A stretch of DNA of 64,000 nt from Chamaelirium japonicum (Eukaryota; Streptophyta; Magnoliopsida; Liliales; Melanthiaceae), in NCBI GenBank assembly GCA_947650365.1, contig OX393550.1, positions 54,608,366 through 54,672,365 on the forward strand, written 5' to 3'. Made by a program: the position numbers and the translations under genes. A model generated the notes under the pieces. It made no database searches and had not been told where the DNA came from. It saw only the letters and a program-made list of their open reading frames with translations. Positions 46,008-57,208 of the stretch are shown piece after piece (positions within the stretch are counted from its first letter, which is position 1; every line of letters begins with the position of its first letter).

Positions 46008-47991
46008 CACTACCGTTACATGGTCTGTTACATGCCTCAAGCTCAACTGAGTCTTCCAAGTACACCAGCTCCGAGTGACACGTAATCAAGCCAGAAAATA
46101 CTCGGGGGCAAAACTCCACCGAGTTGATATTCAAATCCAGCCACAACAGAGAAAGCACGGTGCACATGGGTTCACTACCCTCAATTGCAATTCCACTTCG
46201 CTTGACAAAAACTCAAGCTCGCCTCTCCAAAAGCGACGAACAAAGTCTTCTGAACCACCGAGATATCAACTCCAGTCAAACTCCAGCAATCATCAAAACT
46301 CCAGTCAAGAAGATCTTCACTTCAAACTATATTGAAGCGAAGAAGGTGGACGACAACTGCGAACCAGCGGTGACTCTGTCTACCAGCGGCAAGTCCCTCA
46401 AAAGGTACTTTGTCTAGCGCAAGGTTACCCCCCTTACCCAAAAAAAAAAGAGGAATAAAGGAACTACGTGTGACTTGATCCCTCTCAGTAGGGTACGTAG
46501 GCAGCCTGTAAAGGTTCAGTCCAAACAACAAAAAAAAAAGAAAAAAAAAAGGCAAACCACCATTCCAGAAAAATGAGCCCAGAAAAGACGCAAGTCCCAC
46601 TACGGGGATCGAGAAGCCATCAGCCTCCGTCAAGCCACCAGCTCTCGGCGCTGCCACAGCTCATCTCTCGAGGCACCCACACGGTGCAACTCCAAAAGGC
46701 GAGAAACCACCAGCTCTCGGCGATTCGTAAGCTCCTTCCGCTGCTTTGCAAGCTCCGTTGCAAAAGTCTTCTCGGTTGCTCGAGCTTTCTCCAAACGAGA
46801 CTCCAGCTTCTGAAGCAATGCATGAGTAGCAAGTCAAAGTCCTAGAGGCGCCGAAGCGGCTCGCCTCCCGCAGCTTACACACGCTGCAACTCTAGGGGTA
46901 GAGAAGCCGTCAGCTTTTGACGCGTCGCCAGCTCTGCACGCTGCTTCGCAAGGTTCGCTCCGGAAGCCTTCTCAATCACCCTACCAGCTCAACGCGTCGC
47001 CAGTTTTGCATGCTGCTTTGCAAGGAGGGACTCTAGCTTCTGAAGCGACGCGTGAGTAATCTTCACCTTCTTCTGCACCCAAACAAAGTCTGCAGTAGCA
47101 AACGTGTGAAGCCCCTCCAGTCGATATTCCTCTTCCTCGGCCTTTGCCAATGCCAAGGAAGCATCCTCCTCTAGTGAAGCCCCTCCAGTCGACATTCCTC
47201 TTCCTCGGCCTTTGCCAACGCCAAGGAAGCATCCTCCTCTAGTGAAGCCCATTGCAAGCAATGAGCCTAGCTATCCGCCAAAAGGGTGCACATATGCTCC
47301 TCAAACAAGGAGCCATCCACCAGGAAACCCACCAGCTACTCAAAGCGTCAAGACCCTCCTACTCGAAGGGTGCGAGCGTCGCCTGGATAAACTTTCAGCA
47401 CAACTCTCCAAAAGAAGCTTAGAAAGAAGGCTCTGTGATCTACACTTTCGCTGGCAAGTCTCTGAGTGCTGAGACAAGGCGCGATCCTGTCCTGAAGACC
47501 CAAGCACGGGAACCACCTCCAGGACCATCGCCGTGACGGCTGTCAAAGACGCCACAGGAACTGACAAAGAAGCTGCGGCCAAAACATCTGTTGGAACTGA
47601 CTCCTGAATGGCAACTCCAGACTCGATCGAACGATCTACCGTGAAGATCTCTCATCGGTAAGAATGAGCTCGTCCAACTTCGACACACGCTTCCTGCTTC
47701 AAAGTACGGCGGTAGAAGACTCGCGCAAAAGGGGAGCGAAGATGTGTACTCCCGTGGGAGCCCGCGTCGATGATCCTTCCAGAAGTCGGAAAGCTCTCGT
47801 AACGGCGACAGAAGACTTGCGCAAAAGGGAAACGAAGATGCGTACTTCCGTGGGAGACCGCATCGACGATCCATCCAGAAGTCGGAAAACTCTCATAACG
47901 GCGGACCCTGAAGAAAGAAAGGGAGAAAAACACAAGTTAGGTACGAGCCGAGCAAAAGTTCGAAGCAAAGAAAGACACAAGTCAAGCGCCC
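46008..47991. other. Element D 3' interior, non-coding, with possible antisense coil remnant
   Basis: There is no pol. On the minus strand, frames at 46630-46818 (LESRLEKARATEKTFATELA) and 46989-47261 (SLQKLESLLAKQHAKLATR) read as heptad-like coils. They might be remains of an antisense gene comparable to that in element B. A 68-bp unit is duplicated in tandem at 47106-47241. Confidence 0.45.
47106..47241. repeat. 68-bp tandem duplication
   Basis: Two copies starting GTGAAGCCCCTCCAGTCGA lie at 47106 and 47174 with only a couple of differences. A third start follows at 47242. Confidence 0.9.
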
Positions 47992-48013
47992 AAAAAAAAA
48001 GGGGGGGGAGGGA
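47992..48013 (+). other. Element D polypurine tract
   Basis: Nine A's, eight G's, then AGGGA are followed by CTGTAGCC. This is the expected junction of the interior and the 3' LTR, placing the LTR start at TGTAGCC (48015). Confidence 0.75.
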
Positions 48014-48014
48014 C

Positions 48015-50631
48015 TGTAGCCCCTTTTTGCAGAAAGGGAAACCGAGAGGGGGGCCACAGCAAAAAGCCGCAGCCCCCGCCCCCTTGTGCAAAATGGAGAA
48101 ACCGAGAGGGGGCCACAGCAAAAAGCTGCATCCCCCCCTCTCTCCGGTTAAAACCATTAGCCCCGGGGGGGGTTGCTGGCCTCCGACCCACGCGCACGAC
48201 CCGGCCGCCGCCACCGCCCCCCCCCCCCCCCCCCCCCCCGCGCGTGCCCGGCCCACGCCTCGGCTGTCGCCGCGCCTGCACCCGACTAGCGCCCCGCGCT
48301 GTTCCGCCGGCCGTACCACCGACGCCACCCGGCCGGAGCCCTCGACCCGACACTGCCGCTGCTGTTGCTGCCGCTCCCGCGCCGGCCCACCGCTCTGCGC
48401 CCTGCACCCACACACAACGGCCCGCATGCGAAACCTGGCCCACAAACAACGGCCCGCATGCAAAACCCGGCCCACACACAACGGCCCGTATGCTAATTCG
48501 GCCGACACACAATGGCCCGCATGCGAACTCGGCCCGCATGCGAACTTAATTCGCGTGCAATGGCCCGACTCAAAGCAAACGGGTCCCACTGGACCCGCTA
48601 CCCGAACCCAAAAGGGGGTCCCACCGGCCCCCCTCTTCTTGAAAACCGTGCCCCCTCCCCATGGGGAGGTGTGGTCGGCCATAAAGAAAAGAAAAGAAAA
48701 AAAAAATCCAAACTGCCTCGATGCGGGGGGAGGTGGCATGAACGTCTGCACAACCGTAGATCCACGACGATCCCTCGATCCGACGGACAAGATGACGTCG
48801 TGTCGCCATGCGATCCGGAAGTTGCAAAGATGACGACGTATCTTCAAAGATCAAGTCACATCTAGCCCGTAACCACCCCAACTAAAAAGGAGGGGATCGA
48901 GTTTGTTTTCCCAAATAAGGGGACAATATCTTGATGGTTATGGGGAGAGATATTGGATGAAACAAAAAGATTTCAGCCATATCTCTCCCAATCGCCCCCC
49001 TTTGCCTATAAATAGAAGGGGTGGGGGAAGGCACAAAAGGTCCGAAGGCTGAAGACGAAAGGGCTCTGCAAGAGAAGCTCCAACGCTTGAAAACCGAAGG
49101 CTTCACGAGGCACAGCAAGCACATCCTACGGGAATCCTTGGCCCTTCAAGTCCTCATCAACGTGAAGACCTTGCACTCGAAGATCAAAGCTTCGACTCCT
49201 CGCACGAAGAAGAAAGCTTGGAGAAGAAGACCCGAAGTCGTCGTCATCCCGACTTCTCCAATGATCTTCATCAACTCCGAAGAAGCTGTAAGCAAAGGCC
49301 GGAGAAGAAGATCGAAGCCGACAACACCCGTCGTCTTCAACAAAGGCGTCGACTCCTCGCACAAAGAAGAAAGCTTGGAGAAGAAGGCCTGAAGCCGGTG
49401 CTACCCCTGCCGTCTTCACCAACAAAGCCGATGCTACAACCGTCGTGCGGAGATCGGTGCTACCCCCGCCGTCTTCACCAACAAAGCCGACGCTACAACC
49501 GTCGTGCGAAGATCGGTGCTACCCCCGTCGTCTTCACCAATAAAGCCGACGCTACAACCGTCGTGCGGAGATCGGTGCTACCCCCTCCGTCTTCACCAAT
49601 AAAGCCGACACTACAACCGTCGTGCGGAGATCGGTGCTACCCCCGCCGTCTTCACCAACAAAGCCGATGCTACAACCGTCGTGCGGAGATCGGTGCTACC
49701 CCCGCCGTCTTCACCAACAAAGCCGACGCTACAACCGTCGTGCGGAGATCGATGCTACCCCCGCCGTCTTCACCAACAAAGCCGACGCTACAACCGTCGT
49801 GCGGAGATCGGTGCTGCCCCCGCCGTCTTCACCAACAAAAGCCGACGCTACAACCGTCGCACGAAGATCGGTGCTACCCCCGCCGAAAAGCTAAGCCGAC
49901 GCCACAACCGTCAAGGAAGCCAGAAGAATAAAGAAGCCCTGAAGAAATAGCCATCGCCATTCGAGAAGAAGATCGAGTCAAAGCTAAAGCCAAAGCCAAA
50001 GCAAACGCACCGGTAAAGCCCGCGCCAAAGCAACGCACGTGCCAAAGCCAAGCAACTACGACGATCACGATCAAAGCACCGCACGTTCTAGCCGATACGA
50101 CGCGAAGTCCGAAAGAACTAAAGCATCGCAAGTCTCTACTCGTCTACGTTCAAGCGCAAGCGCCAAAGCAAAGCAAAAGCCAGAGCCACGCCAAAGCAAC
50201 GCCAAAGCCAAAAACCAAAGCCAAAGCCGACGCCAAAAGCACGATCGACACCGCGAACCGACGATAAAGGATGCCAAGGTCTAGCCAGGATCGAGGAAGA
50301 CACGAAGACCGAGGAACGAAGCCCAAAACCTCCCTAGCCGAGAAAGCGCGAAGCACGGACGGGACAAAAGCAACGGCGGAAACTCCTTAGCCTCTCAAGA
50401 AACCCTCACCCTGTAAAGACCTCTGTCCTGGGCAACCCCTTCAGAGCTCTCGCACGAATACCACGTGGAGACGCGGATCAAAGGGACCCTCCAGAGGATC
50501 TCTCCCACAATCTCCTGATCAAATTTTCGCCGCACCCGGACTCGCCACACCCGAGCCCCCCGGGTCCCGGCCACTCTGTAATCTCGTGTGATTCGCAATA
50601 AAGACGACCCGCATCTTTTTCCGCGCTCACA
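48015..50631 (+). repeat. Element D 3' LTR with an unrelated first ~400 bp
   Basis: 48412-50631 matches the 5' LTR. The segment 48015-48411 does not. That segment has two copies of an AAACCGAGAGGGG...CCACAGCAAAAAG unit, a run of 23 C's (48217-48239) and a CG-rich stretch. The TATA box is at 49007-49014 and the 59-bp array at 49420-49890. Confidence 0.85.
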
Positions 50632-50636
50632 CTATC

Positions 50637-52691
50637 ATAATGATAAAATGCAGGATATGATATCAAGACCAATGATATATACTTTTTGTTCAATATATTA
50701 AGATATCTAATCACATACAATCAATAACTAGGTACTAATCATGTTTGATGCACGATAGGTGTCATGCAATCCTCAAGAAACAGAAGGCTCAGAGGGGGAG
50801 GAATCAAACTTATTGTTGGGGAGGGGGGTAACTTAGTGATCAGTCCTATAACAAGTTGCTTCTTACAGTAAGGATGTGAGCAAGTCTTATTTCATATCCA
50901 GTCCCTGAACAAGAATAAGAGCAGTCGGATTAATGTAAAAAGGGTATTATTAAGATGAACATATCGTGGTTGTGTGCAAATTTATTCTTCCGTGTACAGT
51001 AGGGAACATTATAGTGGGACTTAACGTTATCAGCAAACATTGATCGTCCTTAACTTTAAACAAAACTTGTTATAGGGACTGATCACTGATTTTTCCATTT
51101 TTTTCCCCAAGTGGGGCACCACGTTGTAGTACGAGGTTCAATGGTCTCTGTTTAAGTGTAGTATTGCTAGGTACTAACTATGTGTTGATGCATGGTTGGA
51201 CATATACGATAGTTTATAGCACATGCGCTAGAGGATACATTATTTTTGGAGTATTGTGGCAGCTAGAAGAGTCCAAAGCCTCGTGGATGCTGGGATGCCT
51301 TCTCGTAGACGGCTTCACATGGCACTACTCGGTTGAAAGGTTCCGTATTCGTATAGGATAATAAGATTAGCTAGATGTGGATCATTGATCATGATGCCTT
51401 TATATTCTATATTTTTGTTTGTAATAGTGACATAACCACCATCCATTTTGGGACTTTATAATAGAGAAGTCAAAACGGCCTAAACCATTAGATTAGTTAG
51501 TTTATAAACATAATTTAATGCATACCTTTAATTTGTATTTTCCGTCTCATCAATTTTCTCTTGACTCCTTCCGAAAAGAACCCGATTCAGCTCATAATTA
51601 ACAAGGGATAATAATACTTTTGTAACTCAAAGATCTCACTCATCTCAAAGCAGTGCAGTGACACATGGAGCTCCCAAGGGAAGGAGAAGGAAAAAGAAAG
51701 AATAAAAAAAAAGCTAAGTTAATCACCACTAACACACTCCGCCTCCGAGTCCGTGAGCAACATCTTAGTCAAAACCGGAGCTCCAATTGCATCGTTCATG
51801 CATTGCACGGGATTAGTATCTAGTTCTTATTATTCAGCTATATCCGCGCCATGCCATTTTAACGTTGCCCCCCTCCGAATATTTTTTAAAAAAATCTCCC
51901 TCGAATAACTCCGTCCATAACCTCCAACCAACCTAACCCTCGTCCCCACACTCCCGTCGCTGCCCGTCTCATTCTCCACTTTTTTCTCCTCTTCAGAACT
52001 AAAATGCATCCCCCAAGGGCACCACCGACATCTTAGGCATGGTTTAGATATTTTAAGACAGAAGAGGAAGAGGAGGTGGTGGTGGTGGTGGAGGAGGAGG
52101 AGGAGGTGGTCGGACGCCGAGGGTTGAAAGTCAAGGCGAGGGCCGAGAGTGTTTTGTGGCTATTGGGGGTGCTATGCGGATAGAGCTACCCCCCGACAAT
52201 TGGTGGGCGACCGCTGCCCACAGGTGTGTGGGTATCACTGCAACTTTCATCGGTGAGAGAGACAAATCAAAGTGTTCGCTTTCAATCCATCTGATCCTAA
52301 TTAGTTCGTCTAATGATTTAATGCTCACCTAGCCCAACTGCCACCCTTTATTGCGCGCCGGCATCATAGCCAATCCAGAAGTTGTACAGACATGGCTTGT
52401 ACAGAATGAGGTGGCACTGGTGGTCAAGGCTGAGTGTGATTCCCCCGTAGGGCCTGGTACAAAGGACGGATGTGATCAGGCCACGTGGTTCTGTATATGC
52501 AAACAGTGTACAATTGTCTGGCTGTGATCGGAGCGCACTAGATCCCTATATGTTCGGAAACTGGGCCGATCCAACCGGAAGGCATTCATTACTTCACAAG
52601 CCCTACGCGTAGAGCAAACCGAAGAGAGGGTGGAACCACGCGTTTGTGAGACGAAGAGAACTCCCCCACCGCCGCCGCCGCCTCCTCCTCA
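50637..52691. other. Intergenic region upstream of IRKI
   Basis: No coding frame with recognisable content is present. A purine-rich GGT/GGA microsatellite lies at about 52061-52111. The last ~150 bp are GC-rich and probably contain the 5' untranslated region of the IRKI gene; no clear TATA box was chosen. Confidence 0.55.
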
Positions 52692-54272
52692 ATGGCCGCC
52701 GCACCCGCCGCCTCTTTCCGCCTATATCCGGCCCCTCCCACCTCCCCGCTCTTCACCCCTGTGAGTACTCTCTCTTCCATTCATTCGCCATTCTTGGTTT
52801 ATATTTTCCCCCGACAAGAGAGAAAAAAAAAAAAAACCATAAATACGTTTTATTCGATCCGTTATCAGATTCCAGAGCACGAGGAGGAAGCCGAGCCAAA
52901 AGAAGTGTCCACCCCCTACAAGCACCATCCCACCCCCGTCCACCGCTCCTCCACCGCCACCGCCACCAAATCGACGGCTTCGAGGAGATCCACCGGAGGC
53001 GGCGACGGAGACGGGTGGTCCGTCGCCTGCAACAAGTGTCGGCCCTCGGCCAGGGACAAGATTACCATTGTCCCACTGGACATAAACGGCCCGAAGCACC
53101 AGCACCGACGCTCCTCCTCCTCGTTCTCTCACCTCAGCCCCAACCCCAACACCATCCTTCGCTCCCTCTTCCTTTCCGTCACCCGCAAGAGCCCCCGATC
53201 TTCTGCCTCCTCATCCGCCTCCGCGGCGGCGACCAGGGAGGAGGAGTGGAAGCTCGCGGCCACGGAGCTGTCCCGGAAGCTCCTCCACGCCACCCGGAAG
53301 CGGGACGAGGCGCTCCTGGAGGCCTCCCGCCTGAAGTACTCCGTGTCGGAGCTGGAGCGGAAGCTCGATCGCCTCGAGTCCCACTGCCACGACCTCAAGG
53401 CCGGCCTCGACAGCCGCTGCGCCACCACCCGACCGGTCGCCGTCCCCGCCGGTTCCCTTCCCGTTGAGCCCTTCCTCCGCGCGGTATCCGACGCCCGGTC
53501 CGCGGTCCGGCACCTGAGCCGGGCCGTCACGGCCCAGATCCGACAGGGGGCCGCTGGGCCGCGGGTCCTTGACCGGATCGCGTCGCTGCTCCAGCCCTAC
53601 GACGTCCGGGTGGCGGGGCGGAACCCGGGGGGCATCCAGAGCCTGCTGTTCTACATGGAGGCGCTGCTGAACCGAGTGTTCTACGGGGAGTTCGAGGTGG
53701 CGGAGGAGGGGGCGGCGCTGGACCCGGCGGTGCGGTGCGAGGCGAACCGGGCGGCCTGCGAGGCGGTCGGGGGGGTGGGGTGGGAGGAGGTGCTGAGCAA
53801 GGGGACGCGGCACTACAGCGAGGGGCTGAGCCGGTTCTGCGACCGGCAGATGAGCGAGGTGGTGGGGATGCTGGGGTGGTCCCGGGCGTGGCCGGAGGGC
53901 CTGCTGCAGGCCTTCTTCGGCGCGGCCAAGGGGGCGTGGGTGGTCCATCTGCTGGCGCGGTCGGTGCACCCGCCGGTGCCCATCCTCCGGGTGGAGCGCG
54001 GTGCCCGGTTCGACCCGGGGTTCATGGAGGACGTGGCCGCGGACCGGGTGAGTCGGCTCGTCCCGGCCAGCGTCCGGATGATGGTGGCCCCGGGGTTCTA
54101 CGTGTACAGCGGCAGCAGCAGCTGCGGGGTGGTCAAGTGCAAGGTGCTCTGCCTGTACAACAAGAACAGCAGCAATGGCGGTAACAGTGTGAACAGCAAC
54201 AGTGACGTCCATGACCGTAACCGTAACGTAAGTAACAGTAACAGTAACAGTGTGCATCCAGATCCAGCGTAA
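52692..54272 (+). CDS. IRKI: IRK-interacting protein (DUF641/GIL1 family)
   Basis: I read two exons, 52692-52760 and 52869-54272 (490 residues). The 108-bp intron has GTGAGT and TTATCAG ends and is a multiple of three with no stop, so the gene also reads as one 526-codon frame. Splicing joins SPLFTP to IPEHEEE, the form expected in this family. Landmarks in the spliced protein: CNKCRPSARDKITIVPLD (about 77-94), a heptad-rich coil (about 147-207), and a conserved C-terminal region (about 220-455) with GGIQSLLFYMEALLN, WPEGLLQAFFGAAKG, PILRVERGARFDPGFMEDV and VAPGFYV. Arabidopsis IRKI binds the receptor-like kinase IRK, and the related GIL1 acts in light control of gravitropism. The last ~33 residues are an Asn/Ser-rich tail that looks lineage-specific. 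Confidence 0.88.
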   Translation: MAAAPAASFRLYPAPPTSPLFTPVSTLSSIHSPFLVYIFPRQERKKKKTINTFYSIRYQIPEHEEEAEPKEVSTPYKHHPTPVHRSSTATATKSTASRRSTGGGDGDGWSVACNKCRPSARDKITIVPLDINGPKHQHRRSSSSFSHLSPNPNTILRSLFLSVTRKSPRSSASSSASAAATREEEWKLAATELSRKLLHATRKRDEALLEASRLKYSVSELERKLDRLESHCHDLKAGLDSRCATTRPVAVPAGSLPVEPFLRAVSDARSAVRHLSRAVTAQIRQGAAGPRVLDRIASLLQPYDVRVAGRNPGGIQSLLFYMEALLNRVFYGEFEVAEEGAALDPAVRCEANRAACEAVGGVGWEEVLSKGTRHYSEGLSRFCDRQMSEVVGMLGWSRAWPEGLLQAFFGAAKGAWVVHLLARSVHPPVPILRVERGARFDPGFMEDVAADRVSRLVPASVRMMVAPGFYVYSGSSSCGVVKCKVLCLYNKNSSNGGNSVNSNSDVHDRNRNVSNSNSNSVHPDPA

Positions 54273-54469
54273 GGGACGGCGACAACTCGAGAAGTGAAGT
54301 AAATAGGAGGCACAAACGTTTTGATCTACGTGGATTTTTCAAAATAATAATAATAAATTATTTTTAAAAATGAGTAGCGGGCGCGCCGTCTGAGGTCGGC
54401 GCCTAAACGTTGGACCCAACTCCCTCTCTCTCTCTTCCCAACCATTGAGATGGCGCCTAAGGGATTTTC

Positions 54470-54551
54470 ATAGGGGCTGCCCCCTGCCTTGTGTCCTACC
54501 ACTCCACAAAATAGGGGCTGCCCCCTGCCTTGTGTCCTACCACTCCACAAA
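54470..54551. repeat. 41-bp tandem duplication downstream of IRKI
   Basis: Two nearly identical units beginning ATAGGGGCTGCCCCCTGCC lie at 54470 and 54511, about 200 bp after the stop codon. Each unit holds the self-complementary AGGGGCTGCCCCCT. Confidence 0.9.
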
Positions 54552-55796
54552 AGGCTCTAAGGACTCAACAGACAGCAACAACATCAGCGAGCTTGCTAGA
54601 CTTGTTGGTTTACATGTACATAGCATATATAGATCCTACAATATGAAGGGTATTCACCATTTTTGCGCATGTATCGTGAGCTGTCATCTTCATGGCTGCA
54701 GCAGCCGCAGAGCGAGCCATGCATCACAGTCATATATCCCATGGGGAACCATCGCATCCGAGCCAGGCAGGTGACGAACGGGGTGTCGAGGCCGATGTGT
54801 CATGGAAATTACTTTGGATATGGATCGTGGTCTCTGGAGCGGCGGTTGGAAACATCATTTAGTTTTTTTTTTTCTTTTCGATGTGTGGAATTACATGGGG
54901 GCACCATGATGTATGGAATTGATATTTACTTCTTTTTCAATGTATGGGTATGATTCATGGTCAGTACTGGATTATTGTTAAGGGTTAGGGTTAGGGGTTC
55001 GACTATTTAAACGTCATATTACTAAGGGCATCATACATCCCAAGTGAAGTCCTTATTTTACCTAGGGCAACCCCCCTTCTCTATCCCTTCTTCCTCCTCC
55101 CATTGTCATCGTCTTCGATCCCACACAGGTTGTTGTCCACCTTTGTCGCATTTTTTGACTCTGTGGAGGTCACCGTTCACCTCCGCCTCCATCTCCGACC
55201 TCATGCAGGCCATCGCCAGTCCCATCCAACTCACCATCATTGTCTTCTTCCTCCTCTTCATCTTCTTCTCCATCTTCCTGCCTTCTTCTTCCTCCCCAAT
55301 CCTCTTTCTTCCTCCTCTTATTCTTCCTTCTCCTCCTCCTCCTCCTCCTGGAAAATACAGCCATTAAAGATGAACGTTTGCGATGAAGTACTGCATCGGA
55401 AAACATGCATGTTGTTTCTTATAGTGAGCACTAGTTCAATACATTCGGCCATCGAAGACATAATACATCCATAAGACATTTGGCCATGGATGAATGTCAT
55501 GTGCATGCATGCGGCCTTGTAGGGATCAATATGTTGAAGGAGCACTTGATTCGGTCTGTAATGACCAACTGCCCTATTTTCTATGGAGGAGGAGGAGGAA
55601 TAAGAAGAGAGAGCGAGAAAGGGGGGAGGGGGGGAGGGGGGGGAGGGGGGGGAGGGGGAATGAGAAAAAGAAAGGAGGAGGAATGAGAAAGGGGAGGAGG
55701 AGGAGGCGAAGGAGGCGGTGGAGGATTCCATGGGCTGGCGGTGTCGAATGTTGATGGCGGAGGCATGCATGGGGCGCTCTATACAAAATGGGTGGA
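54552..55796. other. Non-coding interval with pyrimidine and purine tracts
   Basis: There is no gene. Plus-strand sequence is strongly pyrimidine-rich at about 55076-55350 (CTTCCTCCTCC phrases) and purine-rich at 55585-55725. All long frames here come from these tracts. Confidence 0.6.
55585..55725. repeat. Polypurine tract (GGA/GGGGGA-rich)
   Basis: About 140 bp of nearly pure A/G includes several runs of six to eight G's separated by A. It could form triplex or quadruplex structures; this is not shown. Confidence 0.85.
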
Positions 55797-56940
55797 GGTG
55801 TCAAAGGCAAATTGGTATTTTTTAAATTTAGAGTCCGTCCCTAGTAATATGAGTGGTGCAAATAGGCCCACATCTTTTCTCGATCTTGTTATAAATTTTC
55901 AAAAGGCTAATAGTACAAAATTAAGACTAGAGGAGGTTATCAAATGCTACGACATGTTTCCTCCTGCTTTGAAATGGTGGACACTCTCACCTTAGTGCGA
56001 GCCTTCCTACATAGGGGATTATTAAATATATATTTTTTGCATGTCTCTTGCTCTTGTGGCAAGTTTTGACCATTGGTCTATCTGGTACTGGTTCCCCAGC
56101 AAGTGATACACTAACACTATTCTTTGAATTTTGTAAAAAATTATGAATAATTCATGAACATAAAGAAAACCGAATTTGTTTTTCGAATTATTCAGTGTCC
56201 CACGGTTGGATGAATAATCCCTTAATTCTTCACGAATCTTACAAATAATCCATAGATTTGACTATTTTTATATAATATGTATTCCATTTTAATTATAAAT
56301 ATATGTTTTGATATCCATTTATGTAAAAAAAAAAAAAACTAGTGTAATATAAGATTTTTTATGATTAATGTTTCTGAATTTTTGCCATACTAATTCCAAA
56401 TTTTTTGGATTTTTTTCAATCTTTGAATTTTACCTTCTCGCCAAATTATTCGTGAACGAAGAATTTGTTACTCTGCCACCAATGAACCGGCGTAAGGCAA
56501 AAAAAGACGAGTAATACTTGTCTGCTACCTCGGGTGCCGGCATCTCCTACACCCACTGATGTGGCAATCTTAAATTGATTTGAAAGATAGACCCCCACAC
56601 CTATAAAATGTAATGCTATACAATTGAGTCGTATGTCAACTTTTGGTTGCCAACGTTTGTTTGCCAACTTAACATGGCATTCGATCACTGCAGGGCATTT
56701 GCCCGACGACAGTTGGGGCTGGTTGTAACCAATGGCTGTGATCGTGCCACGTCTGGTTGGCAATTAAAAATCCGCAAAGGAATTGACTTTGTAGCATTTT
56801 CCCACCTATGAATTCAATGCAAATATTTAGACATCCATCACTATTAAATGTTTTTGTATGGGCTCCACAAAATAAGTATTTAATATAATTATTTTAATGT
56901 GGCCCCTATCTTCCAAACCAGTCAAAGAGTACCAAATTCA
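55797..56940. repeat. Tandem duplication, copy 1
   Basis: This block is repeated downstream, from about 57085. Matching landmarks are AATATGAGTGGTGCAAATAG, GGTTATCAAATGCTAC, CACCAATGAAC, AATACTTGTC and AATGGCTGTGATC, in the same order. Copy 1 has its own unmatched AT-rich insert at about 56112-56468 and lacks the insertions seen in copy 2. No coding role is visible. Confidence 0.8.
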
Positions 56941-57208
56941 TGGTAGCGGGTCTTGTGTTCCGATCAGAAAGTTCGCCCGGGCTAATTTTCTTTGCAGAGG
57001 TCGCCTTTTGCTCCTCCGTCACTCCTCCGGCATCCCATCTTTCATGATACCAAGCCAACATTCTCAACACACGGAAGAAACAGCGGTGTCAGGGGTAAAT
57101 TTGGCATTTTTAAAATTCAGGGTTATTCCTAGTGACATGAGTGGTGCAAATAGTCCCACATCGCTCCTCATATTATAAATTTTCAGAGAGCTAATAGTAC
57201 AAAATTAA

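Larger units (their letters stand above)
39525..50631 (+). mobile_element. Gypsy element D, gag-only non-autonomous, with a solo LTR in its 5' LTR
   Basis: The target-site duplication is a perfect CTATC (39520-39524 and 50632-50636). The ends are TGTGGGC (39525) and GCTCACA (50631). The 5' LTR runs to 43027, followed by a primer-binding site (43034-43052); a polypurine tract at 47992-48013 precedes the 3' LTR. The interior codes a damaged gag and part of the following region, with no reverse transcriptase or integrase. It would have depended on enzymes from a relative. The 5' LTR contains a 1200-bp solo LTR. Confidence 0.9.

Noticed and set aside
47699-48847. 382-codon minus-strand and 389-codon plus-strand frames
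   Set aside because: They cross the element D interior/LTR boundary and a 23-C run, with no domain content; composition-driven.
53211-54257. 348-codon minus-strand frame, His/Pro/Arg-rich
   Set aside because: It is antisense to the IRKI exon; high GC at third positions removes stops. It has no family motif.
55741-55995. 84-codon plus-strand frame with a fairly natural composition
   Set aside because: It starts beside the purine tract, and its counterpart in duplication copy 2 is interrupted and not conserved as a frame.
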